Below, one piece after another: positions 7,204-8,143 of a stretch of 8,143 nucleotides of DNA. The DNA is from Bacteroidales bacterium (GTDB taxonomy: Bacteria > Bacteroidota > Bacteroidia > Bacteroidales > WCHB1-69), in contig JAAYRN010000051.1 of assembly GCA_012518765.1 (NCBI GenBank), positions 1-8,143 on the forward strand, given 5' to 3'. Below the pieces are notes generated by a model, which was not told the origin of the DNA, did not search any database, and saw only the letters and a list, made by a program, of their open reading frames with translations. A program made the position numbers and the translations under genes. Every line of letters begins with the position of its first letter. The stretch's first letter is position 1.

Positions 7204-8088
7204 CTACAAATAACTTATAGCATATTTAACCACAAGCAATATGGGTAAAATTTCTATTGTGCAAAAGTACAAAAAATTTTCATATAGATAAAAGTTGGAT
7301 TTAAAAAGAAAAAAGCCCTTTATTATTTTATATAGAAATATCAAAAAAAACAACCCACCGCTTATGTATAATAGGTAGATGCATGCGGGAAAATAATAAT
7401 ATGCAAACGCAAATGGAAGTATAAATACAGCCATGTAATAGTTTGCCAAAACAAGTTGCTGTATATATTCTATTGTTGTTGCCTTCATTTTCAATAAAAC
7501 TCCCGTAAAGGAAATAATGAAAATTTTTGTGAAAAAAAATAACGAGAAAAGTAAAACGGCATAAGTGATTTTTAAAATTTGACTTTCTATGGGAAAATAT
7601 GTTCCAAAAAAAGCATACAATAAAACTCCTATTCCCAAACACAGGAATAAAAGAATAAAAATAAAAGATCGAGTTCTAAAAAAATTACCTTCTCGCGACA
7701 GTGCTACGGAAAACTTTGTGTTAACTATGCTTTTCAAACTAAAAGAAAACACCTTAATAGACTGTAATTTTACCATACTCAATAGAGTTAACAAAAGAAG
7801 AAAAGAAAGAAAAAACCAGTCTACCGTTTTTTCTCTTACAATTTCTTCGTTTTTAATAAATGTTGACTGATGTGAAATGAAAAAAGATGAAGAATCTGTA
7901 TCTACATCATTTTCAATTTTTATCGAATGTTTAAAAAAAAGACTTTCTTTTAATTGTTTTTCAATTTTATCATCCCACGACTGTTCGTTAATTGCTTCTA
8001 ATAAGGGAATTTTAGACGATGGTTTTAAGCTATCGTAACTAATTTCAGAATGGGGGGTATTAACAAAAACAGAATCGGTAGGGAGCAT
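7204..8088 (-). CDS. DUF4271 family membrane protein of unknown function
   Basis: This is a 294-residue protein. A soluble N-terminal part (about 1-88), rich in Ser, Lys and acidic residues and lacking a signal peptide, is followed by about six hydrophobic segments (about 90-106, 141-161, 170-198, 214-233, 236-258, 271-290). The C-terminal motif, an aromatic-rich stretch into LYFCTIEILPILLVVKYA (273-290), is what I recall of DUF4271, a Bacteroidota family with no known function. The position directly ahead of the HemD-like gene is also where this family is normally found in the phylum. The short loop SREGNFFRTRSF (131-142) between helices is basic and probably cytoplasmic. The start is the ATG at 8088-8086, 13 nt after a possible upstream gene end, with no clear Shine-Dalgarno. 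Family assignment rests on motif memory plus gene order, not on a search. Confidence 0.85.
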   Translation of the reverse strand: MLPTDSVFVNTPHSEISYDSLKPSSKIPLLEAINEQSWDDKIEKQLKESLFFKHSIKIENDVDTDSSSFFISHQSTFIKNEEIVREKTVDWFFLSFLLLLTLLSMVKLQSIKVFSFSLKSIVNTKFSVALSREGNFFRTRSFIFILLFLCLGIGVLLYAFFGTYFPIESQILKITYAVLLFSLFFFTKIFIISFTGVLLKMKATTIEYIQQLVLANYYMAVFILPFAFAYYYFPACIYLLYISGGLFFLIFLYKIIKGFFLFKSNFYLYENFLYFCTIEILPILLVVKYAISYL

Positions 8089-8101
8089 GTTTCAATCTCT
8101 A

Positions 8102-8143
8102 TCAAGGTTTTATTTTCTTGTTAATTTCGTCTCTAATTTGGGA
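8102..8143 (-). CDS. Possible C-terminal end of an upstream gene (13 codons and stop)
   Basis: Reading the minus strand from the window edge, one frame gives SQIRDEINKKIKP and a TGA at 8104-8102, ending 13 nt before the DUF4271 start. The other two frames stop sooner. The charged, helical tail looks like an ordinary protein end, and the short spacing would suit the same operon. In related genomes a glycosyltransferase of the polyprenol-phosphate mannose synthase type often precedes DUF4271, but 13 residues cannot identify it. It could also be non-coding. Confidence 0.4.
   Translation of the reverse strand, partial: SQIRDEINKKIKP

Noticed and set aside
7328..7870. Minus-strand frame 7328-7642 and plus-strand frame 7589-7870
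   Set aside because: Both overlap the DUF4271 gene in other frames; composition and lack of motifs fit shadows.

Overview
The window is visibly AT-rich (roughly one third G+C by eye). Every gene I can support lies on the minus strand, so the natural reading order runs from base 8143 down to base 1. Several things point to a low-GC member of the Bacteroidota, most likely order Bacteroidales: a fused SecD-SecF protein with the long N-terminal helical segment usual in that phylum, a DUF4271 / uroporphyrinogen-III synthase-like / rnpA gene string, Bacteroidota-type -7 promoter boxes (TAnnTTTG), and no Shine-Dalgarno sequences ahead of the starts.

Region by region, in transcription order: (1) 8143-8102, the possible last few codons of an upstream gene. 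(2) 8088-6007, a compact three-gene string: a DUF4271 membrane protein of unknown function, a HemD-like protein with a TTG start, and rnpA (RNase P protein), the last two overlapping by ATGA. (3) 6006-5925, a short gap with a good -7 promoter box for the next gene. (4) 5924-2850, the SecDF fusion, closed by a strong hairpin-plus-U-tract terminator. (5) 2790-2595, an AT-rich gap with a promoter candidate and a perfect 14-bp palindrome. (6) 2594-1488, a two-HKD-motif phospholipase D / cardiolipin synthase-type enzyme. (7) 1483-1, starting 4 nt after the previous stop, the first 494 codons of a polytopic membrane protein that runs off the window and probably is the sensor half of a histidine kinase.

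How they fit together: most products concern the cell envelope. SecDF pulls exported proteins across the inner membrane using the ion gradient, the PLD-type enzyme probably makes cardiolipin or remodels phospholipid headgroups, and the truncated protein probably senses something at or in the membrane. RnpA (tRNA 5'-end processing) and the HemD-like gene look like conserved chromosomal housekeeping neighbours. I see no mobile element, CRISPR array, phage gene, tRNA or rRNA. This is mostly ordinary core chromosome, and I did not find a convincing new multi-gene system. The items most worth a second look are the pairing of the PLD enzyme with the polytopic sensor-like protein, the rnpA locus without yidD, and the function of the HemD-like protein.
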